A DNA stretch of 64,000 bases from Williamsia maris. Lineage in GTDB: Bacteria > Actinomycetota > Actinomycetes > Mycobacteriales > Mycobacteriaceae. The stretch is from assembly GCF_024171815.1 (NCBI RefSeq), contig NZ_JAMTCJ010000002.1, positions 930,001 to 994,000 on the forward strand, given 5' to 3'. Below are positions 1-13,900 of this stretch, piece by piece. Numbering within the stretch: position 1 is the stretch's first letter; every line of letters begins with the position of its first letter. Position numbers and translations under genes: made by a program. The notes under the pieces were generated by a model, which saw only the letters and a program-made list of their open reading frames with translations, was not told the origin of the DNA and searched no databases.

Positions 1-1
1 C

Positions 2-1549
2 CTCGGCGGGCTCGGTACCGGGGTCTCGACCTACCTGGTGACCAAGCTCGGGGAACAGACGCTGGCCGACCTCCGCGAATCGGTGCTCCGTCGCGCGCTG
101 GACCTGCCCGCCGACACCATCGACGAATCCGGACGCGGTGACCTGCTCTCGCGCGTCGGTGCCGACGTCGGCGCGGTCGGCAAGGCGGTGTCGCAGGTCG
201 TGCCCACGATGATCAACGCGTTCTTCCTCGGCGTGCTGAGCCTGGTCGGGATGGCGGGGATCGACTGGCGACTGGGACTGGCCGGGGCGCTTGCCATCCC
301 GGCCTACATCCTCGCGCTGCGGTGGTATCTGCCGCGCTCGGCGCCGCTGTACCGCGACGAGCGGATGGCCATCGCAGCGCGCGCGCAGGTGATGGTGGAA
401 TCGCTCCAGGGCATCAAGACGATCGACGCCTACGAGCGGCACGAGCATCACCGCGACGAGATCAGCGTCGCCTCGGCTCGTGCGCGTGATCTGTCGATCG
501 CCGTGTTCACCCAGTTCACCCGCTTCGTCGGGCGGATCAACCGGGCCGAGTTCGTCGGCCTCGCCGCCATCCTGGTCGTCGGCTTCCTGCTGGTCCGCGA
601 CAGTGACGACAGCGGTGGCGGGGTGACCGTCGGTGCGGTGACCGCGGCCGCGCTTCTCTTCCACCGCCTGTTCAACCCCATCGGCATGCTGATGTTCAAC
701 TTCGACGAGGTCCAGGCCGCCGGCGCCAGCCTCTCGCGACTGGTCGGCGTCGTCGACATCGCTGTGTCGGACAAGCGGTCCGGTGTCGCCGTTCCGCGGG
801 ACGCACGGGTCGAGGTCCGCGATGTCCGTTTCGCCTATCACCCCGATCACCCGGTGCTGCAGGGTGTCTCACTGACCATCCCCGCAGGCACGCGGACCGC
901 GCTGGTCGGGTCGACCGGTGCGGGCAAGACCACGCTCGCGGCGATCATCGCCGGCATGCGCGACGCCGACTCCGGATCGGTGACCATCGGCGGTGTACCC
1001 GTAGGGGACATCGACCCCGCCCGACTGCGGTCACACGTCGCGACCATCACGCAGGAGGTGCACGTCTTCGCCGGCCCCCTGATGGAGGATCTCCGGTTGG
1101 TCGCGCCCGACGCCACGCGCGACGAGGTCCTCGCCGCGGTCGACGCGGTCGGCGCACTCGACTGGGTCACCGCCCTGCCCGAGGGCATCGACACCCGTGT
1201 CGGCGAAGGCGGCCTGGCGCTGACCGCCGCGCAGGCACAGCACATCGCGCTGGCCCGTCTGGTCCTCGGCGACCCCCGTGTCGTCGTGCTGGACGAGGCC
1301 ACCGCGGAAGCGGGCAGCGCGAGCGCTCGCGACCTCGAGGACGCGGCTCTCGCGGCCACCGCGGGCCGCACCACACTGGTTGTCGCACACCGTCTCACGC
1401 AGGCCGCGGCGGCGGATGCCATCGCGGTCATGGAGCATGGACAGATCATCCAATTCGGTCCGCACTCCGAGCTGTTGAGAGATGGGAACGGACGGTACGC
1501 GCAGCTCTGGCGTGCATGGGAGACCGATGCGGTGACTCCGACAGGCTAG
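2..1549 (+). CDS. ABC exporter, membrane + ATPase domains (5' end outside window)
   Basis: The reading frame is open from base 2, so the start lies upstream of the window. The first half is a type-IV exporter membrane domain with hydrophobic helices, for example around 215-320 and 550-600. The second half is a nucleotide-binding domain: Walker [10 protein letters not shown] (about 910), Q-loop ITQE, Walker B VVVLDEAT (about 1280) and H-loop VVAHRL (about 1385). The signature loop reads LTAAQ instead of LSGGQ, and the D-loop is not SALD, so this half would form a degenerate ATP site, as in heterodimeric exporters. The stop codon lies inside the iron box of the following NRPS gene. The position matches the exporter next to mycobacterial exochelin synthetases (ExiT), so siderophore export is the likely role. 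This is inferred from context; the ABC family call is firm. Confidence 0.9.
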   Translation, partial: LGGLGTGVSTYLVTKLGEQTLADLRESVLRRALDLPADTIDESGRGDLLSRVGADVGAVGKAVSQVVPTMINAFFLGVLSLVGMAGIDWRLGLAGALAIPAYILALRWYLPRSAPLYRDERMAIAARAQVMVESLQGIKTIDAYERHEHHRDEISVASARARDLSIAVFTQFTRFVGRINRAEFVGLAAILVVGFLLVRDSDDSGGGVTVGAVTAAALLFHRLFNPIGMLMFNFDEVQAAGASLSRLVGVVDIAVSDKRSGVAVPRDARVEVRDVRFAYHPDHPVLQGVSLTIPAGTRTALVGSTGAGKTTLAAIIAGMRDADSGSVTIGGVPVGDIDPARLRSHVATITQEVHVFAGPLMEDLRLVAPDATRDEVLAAVDAVGALDWVTALPEGIDTRVGEGGLALTAAQAQHIALARLVLGDPRVVVLDEATAEAGSASARDLEDAALAATAGRTTLVVAHRLTQAAAADAIAVMEHGQIIQFGPHSELLRDGNGRYAQLWRAWETDAVTPTG

Positions 1550-1559
1550 GCTATCCTTA
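1541..1559 (+). promoter_or_regulatory. Iron box (IdeR/DmdR-type) and promoter of the NRPS
   Basis: The 19 bases acaggctaggctatcctta match the actinobacterial iron-box consensus TTAGGTTAGGCTAACCTAA at 14 positions. A -10-like TATCCT (1552-1557) lies inside the box and ends 6 nt before the GTG at 1564. The transcript is therefore probably leaderless, and a bound repressor would cover the core promoter. The box also covers the stop codon of the ABC gene, so the NRPS has its own promoter. Confidence 0.75.
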
Positions 1560-1563
1560 CCGG

Positions 1564-4500
1564 GTGACCGACATATCTGTTTCCGAACTTCTCGAAGCCT
1601 GGAACGATCGGTCTGCACCTCCGTCGGTGAGCACCGTACCGGCCATGATCGCCCCGCAGTTCGCAGCGGGCGGCGACGCCATCGCGCTCGTCCACCGGGG
1701 TCGTCGGTGGAGCTACGACGAACTCGGTGCCCGCGTCGCGCAGCTCGCGCACAAGCTGCGCGCGGAGGATCCCGACCCCGAGGACATCATCGCCATCGGG
1801 GTCCCGCGCGGGGCGGAGATGGTGGTGGGCGTGCTGGCCGTCATGGCGGCCGGGTGCGCGTTCGTCCCTGTCGACCCGTCGTGGCCCGCGGCCCGAAGAG
1901 CGCAGGTCCTCACCGATTCACGGGCGACACGCGTCCTCGTCGAGCCCGGCCGGGGCGGGGCCGATTCGGGCGAGGGGTGGTCGATCCCGACCGTGGAGGT
2001 GTCGCTGGCGGACTGGGCCTTCGGCGACGAGCCCGCCGAACTGCCCGACATCGAGATCGAGACCAGCCGGCTGGCCTACGTGATCTTCACGTCCGGCTCG
2101 ACCGGGACGCCCAAGGGCGCGATGATCCGTCACGAGGCGATCTGTGAGCGCCTGCGGTGGCAGCGCGACGAGATCCTGCACTTCGGGCCCGATGACGCGT
2201 CGCTGTTCAAGGCGCCGTTGGCGTTCGACATCGCCATCAACGAGATCCTGCTGCCGCTGGTGACCGGAGGCCGGGTCGTGGTCGCCGAGCCGGACGGCGA
2301 GAAGGATCCCGAATACCTCCTCGACCTCATCGAGTCCGAGGGTGTCACCTACGTCTACCTCGTCTCGTCGATGCTCGACGCGCTGCTCCAGCTCGACGCA
2401 CTCTCGGTGGCCGAACGGGGCCGGGACGCGTCGTCGCTGGCGGGCCTGCGCCACGTGTGGTGTGGCGGTGAGGTCCTCACGCCGGATCTGTTCCGTCGCT
2501 TCCGTGATCAGCTCACGACCACGCTCTACCACGGTTACGGTCCCGCCGAGGCGACGATCGGTGTCTCCCATGTGATCTACCGCGACGTCGCCGAGCGCAT
2601 CGCGACCTCGATCGGGTCGCCCAATCCGCACACCCAGCTCTACGTCCTCGACGAGTCCCTCGCTCCGGTGCCGCCGGGCGTCGGTGGCGAGCTCTACGCG
2701 GCCGGGTTCCTGCTCGGTCGCGGATACGTCAACGCACCCGCCCTGACCGGATCGCGGTTCGTGGCCAACCCGTTCGACACCGACGGATCCCGGATGTACC
2801 GCACCGGTGACCTCGCCCGGTGGACGCCCGAGGGATCCCTGGAGTTCCTGGGACGCAGCGACAATCAGGTCAAGATCCGCGGACGCCGCATCGAACTCGA
2901 GGAGATCGAGGCGGCGCTGGCCGATCACCCGTCGGTGCACGCCGCGGTCGTGACCGTGCGCGAGAAGCCGAGCGCCACACTGGTCGCCTACGTCACGACG
3001 GTCGCGGGTGGCGCGGCGTCGGGCACGGGGACCGACGAGCTGTTGGCGTGGGCGGCGCAGACGCTGCCGGAGTACATGGTCCCGTCGGTGATCACCGTGC
3101 TCGTCTCGATGCCGGTGACCGCCAACGGCAAGGTCGACCGGGTCGCGCTGGTGCGCCGCACCGCCGAGAACGCCCCCACGCCTGCCGTTCCGGGGGAGTC
3201 GGCGCCGCCGGTGACCCCTCGTGAGGTCGCGCTCAGTGCGGTCTTCGCCGACGTCCTCGACCTCGATCCCGGGTGGGGTGACATCGACGCCGACTTCTTC
3301 GCCCTCGGCGGCGACAGCATCGTGGCCATCCGGGTCGTCTCCCGGTTGCGGGCGCACGGCTACACCCTGCGACCGCGGGACATGTTCGCCCACCGCACCG
3401 TTCGCGCACTCGCGCCGGTCCTCGGTGACGCCGCGTCGCTCACCCCACGCACCGACGTCGAGGCCACCGGGGCCATCGGCGCCACGCCCATCACCGCCTG
3501 GCTCGACGAGGTCGGGAACGCGGTGGACGGCTTCTACCAGGGCGTCACGCTGGTCACCCCGGACGACCTCACCGAGTCGGCGCTGGCGGCGGTCCTCGAC
3601 GCCGTGGTCGCCCGGCACGAGTTGCTGCGAGCCCACACCGACGGCCCGGCAAAGGATCTCGTCGTCGACAGCGGTGACGCACACGCATCGCTGACGGTGG
3701 TCGACTCCTCCGTGGAGGGTGATCTCGCTGTCGTCATCGACGCCGCGGTGGGTCGTCTCGACCCGACTGTCGGCCGGATGGTCTCGTTCGTCTGGCTCCG
3801 CGACCTGCGCCGACTGCTGGTCATCGCACACCACGTCGTGGTCGACGGCATCTCCCTGCGCATCCTCGCCGAGGACATCGCCGACGCGCATCGACGTCTG
3901 GTGACCGACGGCTCTCCCGTCGTGGACGACGTCCCGGTCTCGTTCCGTGGCTGGGCCCACGCCCTGCGCGAGACCACCGGTGACGGCGCCTTCGACCCTG
4001 ACATCGATTTCTGGACGCAGGTGGCCTCGACGGCCGACGCGCTTCTCGGTGATCGCCCGCTGGACCCGACGGTGGACACCGTCGCCACCGAATCCCGACT
4101 GCGGGTGCAGCTGCCGACCGACGTCACCGAACGACTGCTGACCGTCGTCCCGGACTCCATCCACGGTCGGGTCGACGACCCGATGATCGCGGCGCTGGCC
4201 ATCGCGATCGAGCGGTGGCGCGACGAGCGGGGGATCGCCGGTGCCGGCTCGAACCACGCCGACGCGGTGGTCCTCGAACTCGAGGGGCACGGCCGTGAGG
4301 GCGAACTCGTCGGCGACGCCGACGTGTCGAGGACCGTCGGGTGGTTCACCACGCTCTACCCGGCGAAGCTGACGATCGGTCCGGTCACCGACACCGACCT
4401 GCGCTCGGCCCGCCTCGGTGAGCTGGTCCGGTCGGTGAAGGATCAGCTCCGCGCCGTCCCGTCGCACGGATTGGGCTACGGCGCACTGCGCCACCTCGCC

Positions 4501-4900
4501 GGCCGCGACGATCTCGCCGTCGCACCCCAGGTGCTGTTCAACTACCTGGGCCGCTTCGCGGTCACCGACACCGACACCTCGCAGCCGTGGTCCATGGTCG
4601 CGCCGGAGATGGGGTCCGCCGAGACCACCGTCCTCGAGGGGCGCGGACCGGACATGCCGCTCCCTCGCCTGGTCGAGGTGAACGCCGAGACCGCCGACAC
4701 CGCAGCGGGTCCCGAGCTGTCCGCGGTCTTCAGCTGGCCCCGTGGGGCCGTGGGCGCCGAGGACATCTCACGCCTGGCCGACCTCTGGGTCGAGACGCTG
4801 ACCGCGATCACCGTCAACGACCACATCGCCGGCCACAGCGTCTCGGACTTTCCCCTCGTCGAACTCACCGCCGACGACGTCCGGCAGATCGACTCGTCCA
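1564..4900 (+). other. NRPS module 1: A(fhOrn)-T-E, loading module
   Basis: The protein begins directly with an A domain (about aa 25-530) and no C domain, so this is the loading module. The core [11 protein letters not shown] is at about 2085. The pocket reads D-I-N-Y-W-G-G-I-G, the code reported for formyl-hydroxy-ornithine in coelichelin synthetase. The T domain has FFALGGDS at about 3298-3320. The following domain has E-type motifs: HHVVVDG (about 3832), EGHGRE (about 4285), VGWFTT and FNYLGR (about 4540). The first residue should therefore be D-configured. Confidence 0.85.
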
Positions 4901-7900
4901 CACCGGGACTCACCGCGATCCTGCCTCTGACGTCGGTGCAGCAGGGGATCTGGTTCCACTCCACCTTCTCCGACGCCCACGACCCCTACGTCGTCCAGCA
5001 GATCGTCGAGATCGACGGGGACATCGACAGGGCACGCTTCGAGGCGGCGACCGCCGAGATCATCCGGCGCCACCAGGGTCTCGGCGCCGGGTTCACCACC
5101 GTCGCCGACGGATCACCGGTCGCCGTACACGGCCGCACCGCTGCGCCGGAGGTCCGCTGGATCGACAGCAGCGCCCATTCCGACAGCGTCGAGGACGACA
5201 GCGCCGACGTCGTCGAGTCCGCCGCACGCGCGGATCGCGACCGACGGTTCGACCTGTCCGCCCCGCCGCTCATGCGCTTCACCATGGTGCGGGACACCGC
5301 GGGTGCGGGTTACACGATGATCCAGACGGTGCATCACATCATCGCCGACGGGTGGTCGGTGCCGATCGTCCTGGACGACCTGCGCACCGCGTACCGAGGC
5401 GCCCGGTTCAGAGCGCCCGCAGCGCGTTTCGACACCTATCTGCGGTGGCTGTCGGACCGGGACGCCCCCGCGGATCGCGCCGCGTGGTCGGACTACCTGC
5501 GCGGCGTCCACGGCCCCACCCGCATCGCTGCCGTCGACGGTCCGATCAACCACGGTTCGGCTGCTGCCGAAGGGGACGACCGGTACGGACGTCGTCGTCG
5601 CACCGTCGATGTCGGCGCCCGCACCCGCGTCGGCGAGTTCGCGCGGACACAGTCGGTCACCACGAGCACCGTGGTGACGTCGCTGTGGGGAATCCTGCTG
5701 AGCCGGCTGACCGGCCGGACCGATGTCGTGTTCGGCACCGCGGTCTCCGGCCGCGGCGGGGACCTCCCGGGCATCGACGACATCGTCGGTCTGCTGATCA
5801 ACACCGTCCCCACGCGAGTGCGTCACGGCGGGGGATCGGCGGTCGCCGACACCGTCCGGGCGGTCGCCGCCGCGGATCTCGGTGTGATCGACCATCACCA
5901 CATCCCCCTCTCGGAGATCAACGAGCTGACGGGTTCCGGCGACCCCTTCGACACCCTCGTCGTGATCGAGAACCTCGACCGACCGGCCGCCGACGACGAC
6001 GGATTGCGCTTCGGGGACGTCCGGGTCATCGAGGCACCGCACTACCCCGTGACTGTGATGATCGCGCTGCACGACGACATCGCGATCACCGTCACCAACG
6101 ACCGATCGGTGATCAGCGATGAGTTCGCCGACACCCTGATCGACGAATACACCGCACTCCTCACCGATCTCGACGGATCGCCCGCCCGGACGACCGCCTC
6201 GCCGCGCCCGCCTGCGCTCGAGACGCGGACGGTGGACCGTCTCCTCGCCGACGCCGCGGAGCACCACGCCGCCGCCACCGCTCTGACGATCGGCACCGCG
6301 TCGGTGACCTACGCCGATCTGGCCGCGTCCGCCGCCTCGATCGCGGCCCGCCTGATCGACGTTGGTGCGGGCCGGGGCGACGTCGTCGCTCTGCTCGCGG
6401 AACGCTCGGTCGACACCGTCGCCGGTTTGTGGGCGATCATCGCCACGGGCGCGGCGTACCTGCCGATCGACCCGACCTATCCCACCGCCCGGATCGGCCA
6501 CATGCTCGACGCCGCGGCACCGGTCTGCGTCCTCGCCGACGCCACCGGTCGGTCGATCGTCGAGGCGATGGGCGGTTCGACACCGGTCGTCGAGATCGAT
6601 TCCGACGCCACCGATGTCGGGGGAACTCTGCCCCGCGTTGCCCTGACCGGCGCCGACGCCGTGTCGGTGATCTTCACGTCGGGATCGACGGGCACCCCAC
6701 GGGGAGTCGTCGGGACGCACGGGGCCCTGGCCAACCGCCTCGCGTGGGCGGGCCGGGAATGGACCGCCCAGGTGCGGCTCGCCAAGAGCTCGCTGTCCTT
6801 CATCGACGGCACCACCGAACTGCTCGGCGCCCTGATCGCCGGAGCAACCGTCGTCCTCGCCGACGACCGGGAGAGTCGCGACGGGTCCTCTCTCGCTCGG
6901 CTCATCGACGCCGGCTCGGTCGAGCAGGTGCTCGCGGTCCCCTCACTCGCCCGTGTCCTGGCCGAGGAGTTCGCCGACGAGGTCTCCGGCGTCCGCCGAT
7001 GGATCCTCAGCGGCGAGGCGCTCGGCGCCGACACCGTCGCCGCGCTGCGCACCGCCACACCCACCGCGACGATCGTCAACTCCTATGGCTCGTCCGAGGT
7101 CGCCGGTGACGTCGTCGCCGACCACGCCGTCGATGCCGGCGCGCCCATCTCGCTCGGTCACGCCGTCGCGGGCACCGACGTCGTCGTCCTGAGCCGCGAC
7201 CTCACGCCCCAGCCGAGCGGTGTGATCGGCGAGATCCACGTCGGCGGCGTCCAGCTCGCCCGCGGGTACCTCGACAACCCGACCGCGACCGCGACTCGTT
7301 TCGTCGCCGATCCGCGGTCGGGTGCGGCGGACGGTTCTCGGCTGTACCGGACCGGCGACCTCGGATGGATCGATGCCTCCGGTGCGGTGTTCTACGTCGG
7401 CCGCACCGACGACCAGGTCGCGATCAACGGGTTCCGCATCGAACCGCGCGAGGTCGAGACGGCGATCGTCGCCCTCGACGGTGTCGCCGACGCCGCGGTC
7501 GTCCCACACGAGTCCGCGGGGATCACCGAACTGCTCGCCGCGGTCGTCGCGTCCGATCCAGACCTCACCCCACAGGCCGTCAACACCCGACTCGCCGACG
7601 AGCTGCCGCGCCATCTCGTTCCGTCGTCGGTGGTGTTCGTCGACTCGATCCCGTTGTTGCCCAACGGTAAACGCGACCGGGCGTCGCTGCTGGCCGCACT
7701 CGCCGAGTCGAGGATCGACGGCGCACGCGACACCGACTCGGCCCTCGTGGCCCCCACCACCGACACCGAACGGGATGTCGTCGGGGTCATGACCGAAGTT
7801 CTCGGAACCGACACGCTCTCGGCCGACGCCGACTTCTTCCGCCAGGGTGGCGACAGCATCGCCGCGATCCGGCTCACCGGCCGCCTCACCCGTCTGGGCC

Positions 7901-10900
7901 ATCACATCACCGGCGAGGACGTCTTCCGCGGACGGACGGCCATCGGCATCGCCGCACGGGTGGGCCGGGCGCATACGGTGCCCCGCGAGCCGGTCGAGCG
8001 GTTCGGCACGGTGCGCCTGTCGCGCAGCGTTATCGACGCCGTGATCGCCGAGTCACCGTCGCGGGTCGACGACATCTGGGCGATGACCCCGCTGCAGCAG
8101 GGTGTCTATTTCCAGTGCGCCGACCTCGACGGCGACGACGCGAACGCCGCCACCTACATCGCGCAGAACACGTTCACCCTCGACCACCGCATCGACGTCG
8201 ACGCCATGCGTGTGGCGTTCGTCGCCCTGCTCGACCGCAACCCCCAGCTGCGAGCGGGTTTTCGATCCGTCGTCACCGACACCGACACCGGCGCCGAGTC
8301 CGACACATCACTCGTCGCGGTCATCGCCGGGGATCCGCCGACCGACATCACCGTCCACGACCTCGCACGAGACAACCTCGGCGGGGACACCGAACCGGCC
8401 GCGCGTCTCGCGGCGATCATCGACGCCGATCGCACCGCGCCGTTCGATCTCGTCGCACCACCACTGATCCGACTGAGCATCGTCGAACTGCCGGACGGCA
8501 CCGACCGGATGCTGCTGACCTATCACTTCCTCCTGTTCGACGGCTGGTCGCGAGAACTGGTGCTGCGGGATCTGTTCGCGCTCTACGACGCGGCCCGCGC
8601 GGGCGCAGACGGATCAGACGAGCCGACGCCATCGGCACCGTTCACCGACTACCTGCGGTGGCTGGCCGAGATAGACCCCGCCACCTCGCGCGCGACGTGG
8701 GCGCAGGTCCTGACTGATCTCACCGAGCCGACCCTCGTCGCGGGTACGGCACGGGACAGCGTGGATTCCGCACCGCTGCAGATCTTCTCCGAGATCCCGG
8801 CGGAGCTGACCGCCGCGGTGCGCACCACCGCCGACCGGCTCGGCGTCACCGACAACGCCGTGCTGACCACGGCCCTGGCCGTCGTCACCGGTCACCATGC
8901 GGGCACCTCGGACGTGGTGCTCGGCACGACGGTCGCGGGACGACCCGGGGAACTGGTCGGCATCGAGGAGACCATCGGTCTGTTCCTGAACACCGTCCCG
9001 GCGCGGATCGACCTGACACCCGCGCGGAGCATCGCCGACGTGATCCGCGGTGTCGCCGACCAGCGCGTGGCGACGATGCCGCACGACCACGTGGGTCTGG
9101 GCGAGGTGCAGCGGATCGCCGGCCACGCGCCGCTGTTCGACTCGCTGTTCGTGCTGCAGAACTTCCTCGACGACGACACCTTCGCCGATCTCGAACGTGC
9201 GCAGGGCATCACCGGCGTCGACTACACCGACACCACTCACTTCCCGCTGACCTGGGTGTTGACGCCCGGCGCGTCGATGGGAGTCAAGCTCGAGTACCGG
9301 CCCTCGTCGATCGACACCGACCTCGCGCAGTCCATGCTGACGCGCCTGACGACGGTGTTGTCGCAGATCGTCACCGACACCGACCGTGCCATCGGTGCGC
9401 TCACGTTGGTGACCCCCGCGGAGCAGTCGGCCCTCGAGGCCGATCGGCACGCAGGAGACCACGACTTCGAGCCGCTGACCGTCGCCGAGCTCCTCGCCGA
9501 TCAGTCGGCGCGACGCGGTGACACCGTCGCGCTGGTGTTCGGGCCGGCCGGCGATGAACAACAGCGCGTGACCTATTCCGAGCTCGACGCGCGCATCAAC
9601 CGGATGGCGCGTCTGCTGCTCGCCCACGGTGCCGGTCCGGAACGGATCGTCGCACTCGACCTGCCGCGATCCGTCGACATGGTGGTCGCACTGTTCGCCG
9701 TGCTGCGCAGCGGCGCTGCGTATCTCCCTCTCGAACGCGAGTACCCGACCGAACGGCTCGCCGCGATCGTCGACGACGCCCGACCCACCATCCTGCTCAC
9801 CGATCTCGGCGGGACCGAACTCACCACCGCGGCGGCCGAACGCGGCTGCGACGTCGTCGCTCTCGCCGATCCCGACGTGATCGCCGGCATGGCCGCCGCG
9901 CCGGCCGGTGCTCTGACCGCCGACGAGCTGGGTGCCTTCGCATTCGGCGCCGATCGCCTGCGCCACCCGGCCTACCTGATCTACACCTCGGGATCGACCG
10001 GCAAGCCCAAGGGGGTCGTCACCCCCTACGTCGGTCTGACGAACATGTATCACAATCACGCGACCGCGATCTTCGACCCGACCGTCGCGCGTGCCGACCG
10101 CGGCACGGATGTGCCTCTCGCCGTTGCCCATACGGTGTCGTTCTCCTTCGACATGTCCTGGGAGGAACTGTTCTGGCTCGTCGCCGGCCACGAGGTGCAC
10201 ATCTGCGACGAGGAACTTCGTCGCGACGCGGTCGGTCTGGTCGAGTACTGCCGTGCGCACACCGTCGACGTCATCAACGTCACACCGACCTACGCGCACC
10301 ACCTGATCGACGCCGGGCTGCTCGACACCGATCAGCACAACCCGGCCCTGGTCCTGCTCGGCGGCGAGGCCGTCACCGACACGGTCTGGTCCCGTCTGCT
10401 CGACGCCCCCGGCGTGGACGGCTACAACCTGTACGGTCCCACCGAGTACACGATCAACACCCTCGGTGCCGGTACCGCCGACAGCGTCACACCCACCGTG
10501 GGACAGGCGATCTGGAACACGCGCAGCCACATCCTCGACACCGCCCTGCGCCCGGTCCCCGACGGTGTGGTCGGCGAGTTGTTCATCGCCGGGGTCGGTC
10601 TGGCGCGCGGTTACCACCGCCGCCCGGACCTGACGGCGGCCGCGATGGTCGCCGATCCCTTCACCGCGGGCGGACGCATGTACCGCACCGGTGACCTCGT
10701 GCGTCGCCGACCCGACGGCAACCTCGACTACCTCGGCCGCAGCGACGACCAGATCAAGATCCGTGGCTACCGCGTGGAACTCGGCGAGATCGAGAGCGTG
10801 CTGTCGACGATCGAGGCCGTGGCACGGTGCGCTGTGATCGCCCGATCCGACGCCGCGGTCCCGGGGATGAAGACCCTGGTCGCCTACGTGATCCCGGTCG

Positions 10901-13900
10901 ACGCGGAGCGCGATCCGGCCGAGCTGATCGCCGACGTGCGCGACCGACTGGCCCAGGTCCTGCCCGCCTACATGGTGCCGACGCGTTACGGCGTCGTCGA
11001 CGACCTCCCGCTCACCGTCAACGGCAAACTCGACGTCGCGTCGCTCCCGGAGCCCGTCGCGGCCACCCGCGCCGACGCCCGTGACCCCCGCTCGGCCAGT
11101 GAGCAGATCGTCGCCGAGCTGTGTCAGACCATCCTCGGCATCGACCGCGTCGGCATCGACGACGACTTCTTCGCGCTCGGTGGCGACAGCATCTCGTCGA
11201 TCTCGCTGTCGAGCCGGGCCGCGGCCAAGGGGCTGCGGATCAGCTCCCGCGACGTCTTCCGTCGGCGCACGGTCCTCGCGATCGCCGCCGCCGCGACGAC
11301 CGTGTCGGGAGCGGGTGACACCGAGGACGTCGGTGTGGGCACCATCCCCGCGACCCCAATGCTCGCCGAGACCCGCACGGACGGGACATCGCTCGACGCG
11401 TTCTACCAGTCGATGGTGCTGCGGACCCCGGTCGGCATGACGCACGATCAGCTCACCGCGGTCCTCGACGCGCTGGTCACCCGACACGACCTGCTGCGTG
11501 CCGAGGTGGTCGGGTCAGACGCATGGGAGCTCGTCGTCCCGACCGACGTCACCGTGCGTGACCGCTACCGTCTCGATCTGTCGGACACCGACTTCGGCTC
11601 GGGTCGTCTCGACGGGGCCATCGCCGAACGGGCCGCGGCCCTCGACGCACGTGGCGGGGTCATGCTCACCGCGGCGTGGCACCCGGGTACCGACCCGGGC
11701 ACGAGCGGTCAGCTCCTGCTCGTCATCCACCACCTCGTGGTCGACGGTGTCTCGTGGCGCATCGTGGTCGAGCACCTCGCGCAGGCGTGGGCGCAGGTCC
11801 GCGCGGGCAAAGACCCCCGGATCGAGCCCGTGGGGACGTCCTTTCGCCGCTGGGCGGAGCTGCTGACCACGACGATGGCGGGTGGGGCGCAACGCGCCGA
11901 GATCGACCACTGGACTGCGACCCTCGAGCCGGTCCCACCCATCGGCGACCGTGTACTCGACCCCGCCGTGGACACCGCGGCCACCACCCGCACCATCACC
12001 GTGGACCTGCCCGCCGACGTCACAGCGGTGATCGCGGGACCACTGCCGTCGGCGATCTTCGGCGGCGTGGACGACGTGCTCCTGGCCGGGTTGTCGCTGG
12101 CGAGCCGAGCGTGGCGTGCGGACCGCCATCCCGGCGTCGACCCGACCGCGCGACTCCTGGTGAACCTCGAGGGACACGGTCGACGCCCCGAGGTCCTCGG
12201 CGCGGTCGGTGATCACGTCGGACTGGCCGAGACCCTCGGCTGGTTCACGGCCATCCATCCCGTCGCGGTCGACGCCGGCGACGTCGAGTGGGACGACGTC
12301 CTCGCCGGCGCACCCGTCCTCGACAGCGCGCTCAAGGCGGTCAAGGAACAGGTGCGGTCCACCCCGTCTCAGGGCATCGGTTACGGCATCCTGCGGTACG
12401 TCGACGAGGTCGGAGAGCTCGTCGACCTGCCGACCCCGGAGATCCTCTTCAACTACCTGGGTCGCTTCGACACCGCCGACGGGACGACGGACGTGCCCGA
12501 CTGGGCGTCGGTCCCCGGGATCGGCGAACTGCGCGAGGGCGTCGATCCGACCAACCCCGCCGCGGCACTCGAGATCAACGCCCGGATCGACGCGAACGGC
12601 CGTGGCGTGAACGGGGCCGCGCGTTTCGTCGCCGAGATCACCTGGCCCACCGGCATCCTCGACGACGCCGCGGTGACGGACCTGGCGGACCGCTGGATGG
12701 CGGCGTTGACCGGACTCAGCCGAGCGCAGGTCGGCGGGCACACACCGTCGGACTTCGGCCAGGTGGAGCTGACCGCCGACGACATCGCCGCCCTTGCCCC
12801 GGCCGACCGGCCGGCCGACGACATCCTGCCGCTGCTCCCGCTGCAGAGCGGCATGTACTTCCACTCGTTGCTGCTGGCCGGGGACCGGGCAGCGGGCGCC
12901 GACGTGACCGATCCCTATGTGGTGCAACAGGTCGCGGCCATCACCGGCCGGGTCGACGTCGACCGGTTCGCCGCGGCGATCGATGCCGTCGTCGCCCGCC
13001 ACGCGGCGCTGCGTGCGCGGTTCGCGACCACGTCATCCGGCGCCCTGGTGCAGGTCGTCGAATCCCACTCGAGCATCGAGTCCCACTCGCCCGTGCACGT
13101 CGAGCAGGTCGACCTGCGATCGGACGCCGATCCGGCTGCGAGCGCCGACACCTGGGCGGTGCAGGCGCTGGCCCGACCGTTCGATCTCGACGCCGCGCCA
13201 CCGATCCGTTTCGCGTTGCTGAGCGTGTCCGACACCGAACACCGACTCGTGCAGACGATGCATCACGCGCTCGCCGACGGCTGGTCGTACCCGCTGATGT
13301 TCGCGGACCTGTTGTCCGCGTACCGCTCCGGAGCCGCGTCCCTCCCGCCGGTCGCAGTGGATCTCGCCGACCACGTCGCCGCGGTCCATCGCGGCGACAT
13401 CGACGACGCCCGCGCGGTCTGGACCGAGGCGCTGTCCGGGGTCGACGGCCCGACGTCGATCGCGGAACACCTGCCGCCATCGGCGATGACGACGGTCGCG
13501 GCGACCGGACACCGTGACGTCTCGACCACCCTGTCCGAGGACGCCACGGGAGCACTGATCGCGGCCGCCCGCACCCGAGGGGTCACCGTCGGCGCCGTCG
13601 TCCACGCCGCGTGGGCACTGGTCCTGGGACGCATGACCGGCACCGACTCCGTCGTATTCGGCTCGACCGTGTCGGGTCGCGCGGGCACCGATCCCGACGT
13701 CACCGGTGTCGTCGGACTGCTCATCAACACCAACCCGCTCGCGGTGTCGTGGCAGGGCCACGACTCGCTGGCCGACGTGGTCGCCGGGGTGGCGGCCTTC
13801 CAGCTCGACGTCATGGACGCCCAGCAGGTGGGGCTCACCGAGATCGCCCGCTTCACCGGGCATCCGACACTGTTCGACACGATGGTCGTCGTCGAGAACT

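Noticed and set aside
1516-1563. ATG at 1516 as the NRPS start
   Set aside because: It lies inside the ABC gene, and the 16 extra residues come from the iron-box region. GTG 1564 follows the box and its -10 directly.
1918-4494. Long antisense open frame (858 aa) opposite NRPS module 1
   Set aside because: A composition shadow of a high-GC gene: Arg-, Gly-, Asp- and Val-rich with no domain. Similar shadows occur opposite 8.6-11.5, 13-15, 19.3-21.7 and 22.5-24.7 kb.
8041-9420. C domains of modules 3 and 5 being dead because of the missing His
   Set aside because: The rest of each domain is well conserved, both carry the same kind of change, and the chain must pass through them. Altered chemistry fits better than inactivation.
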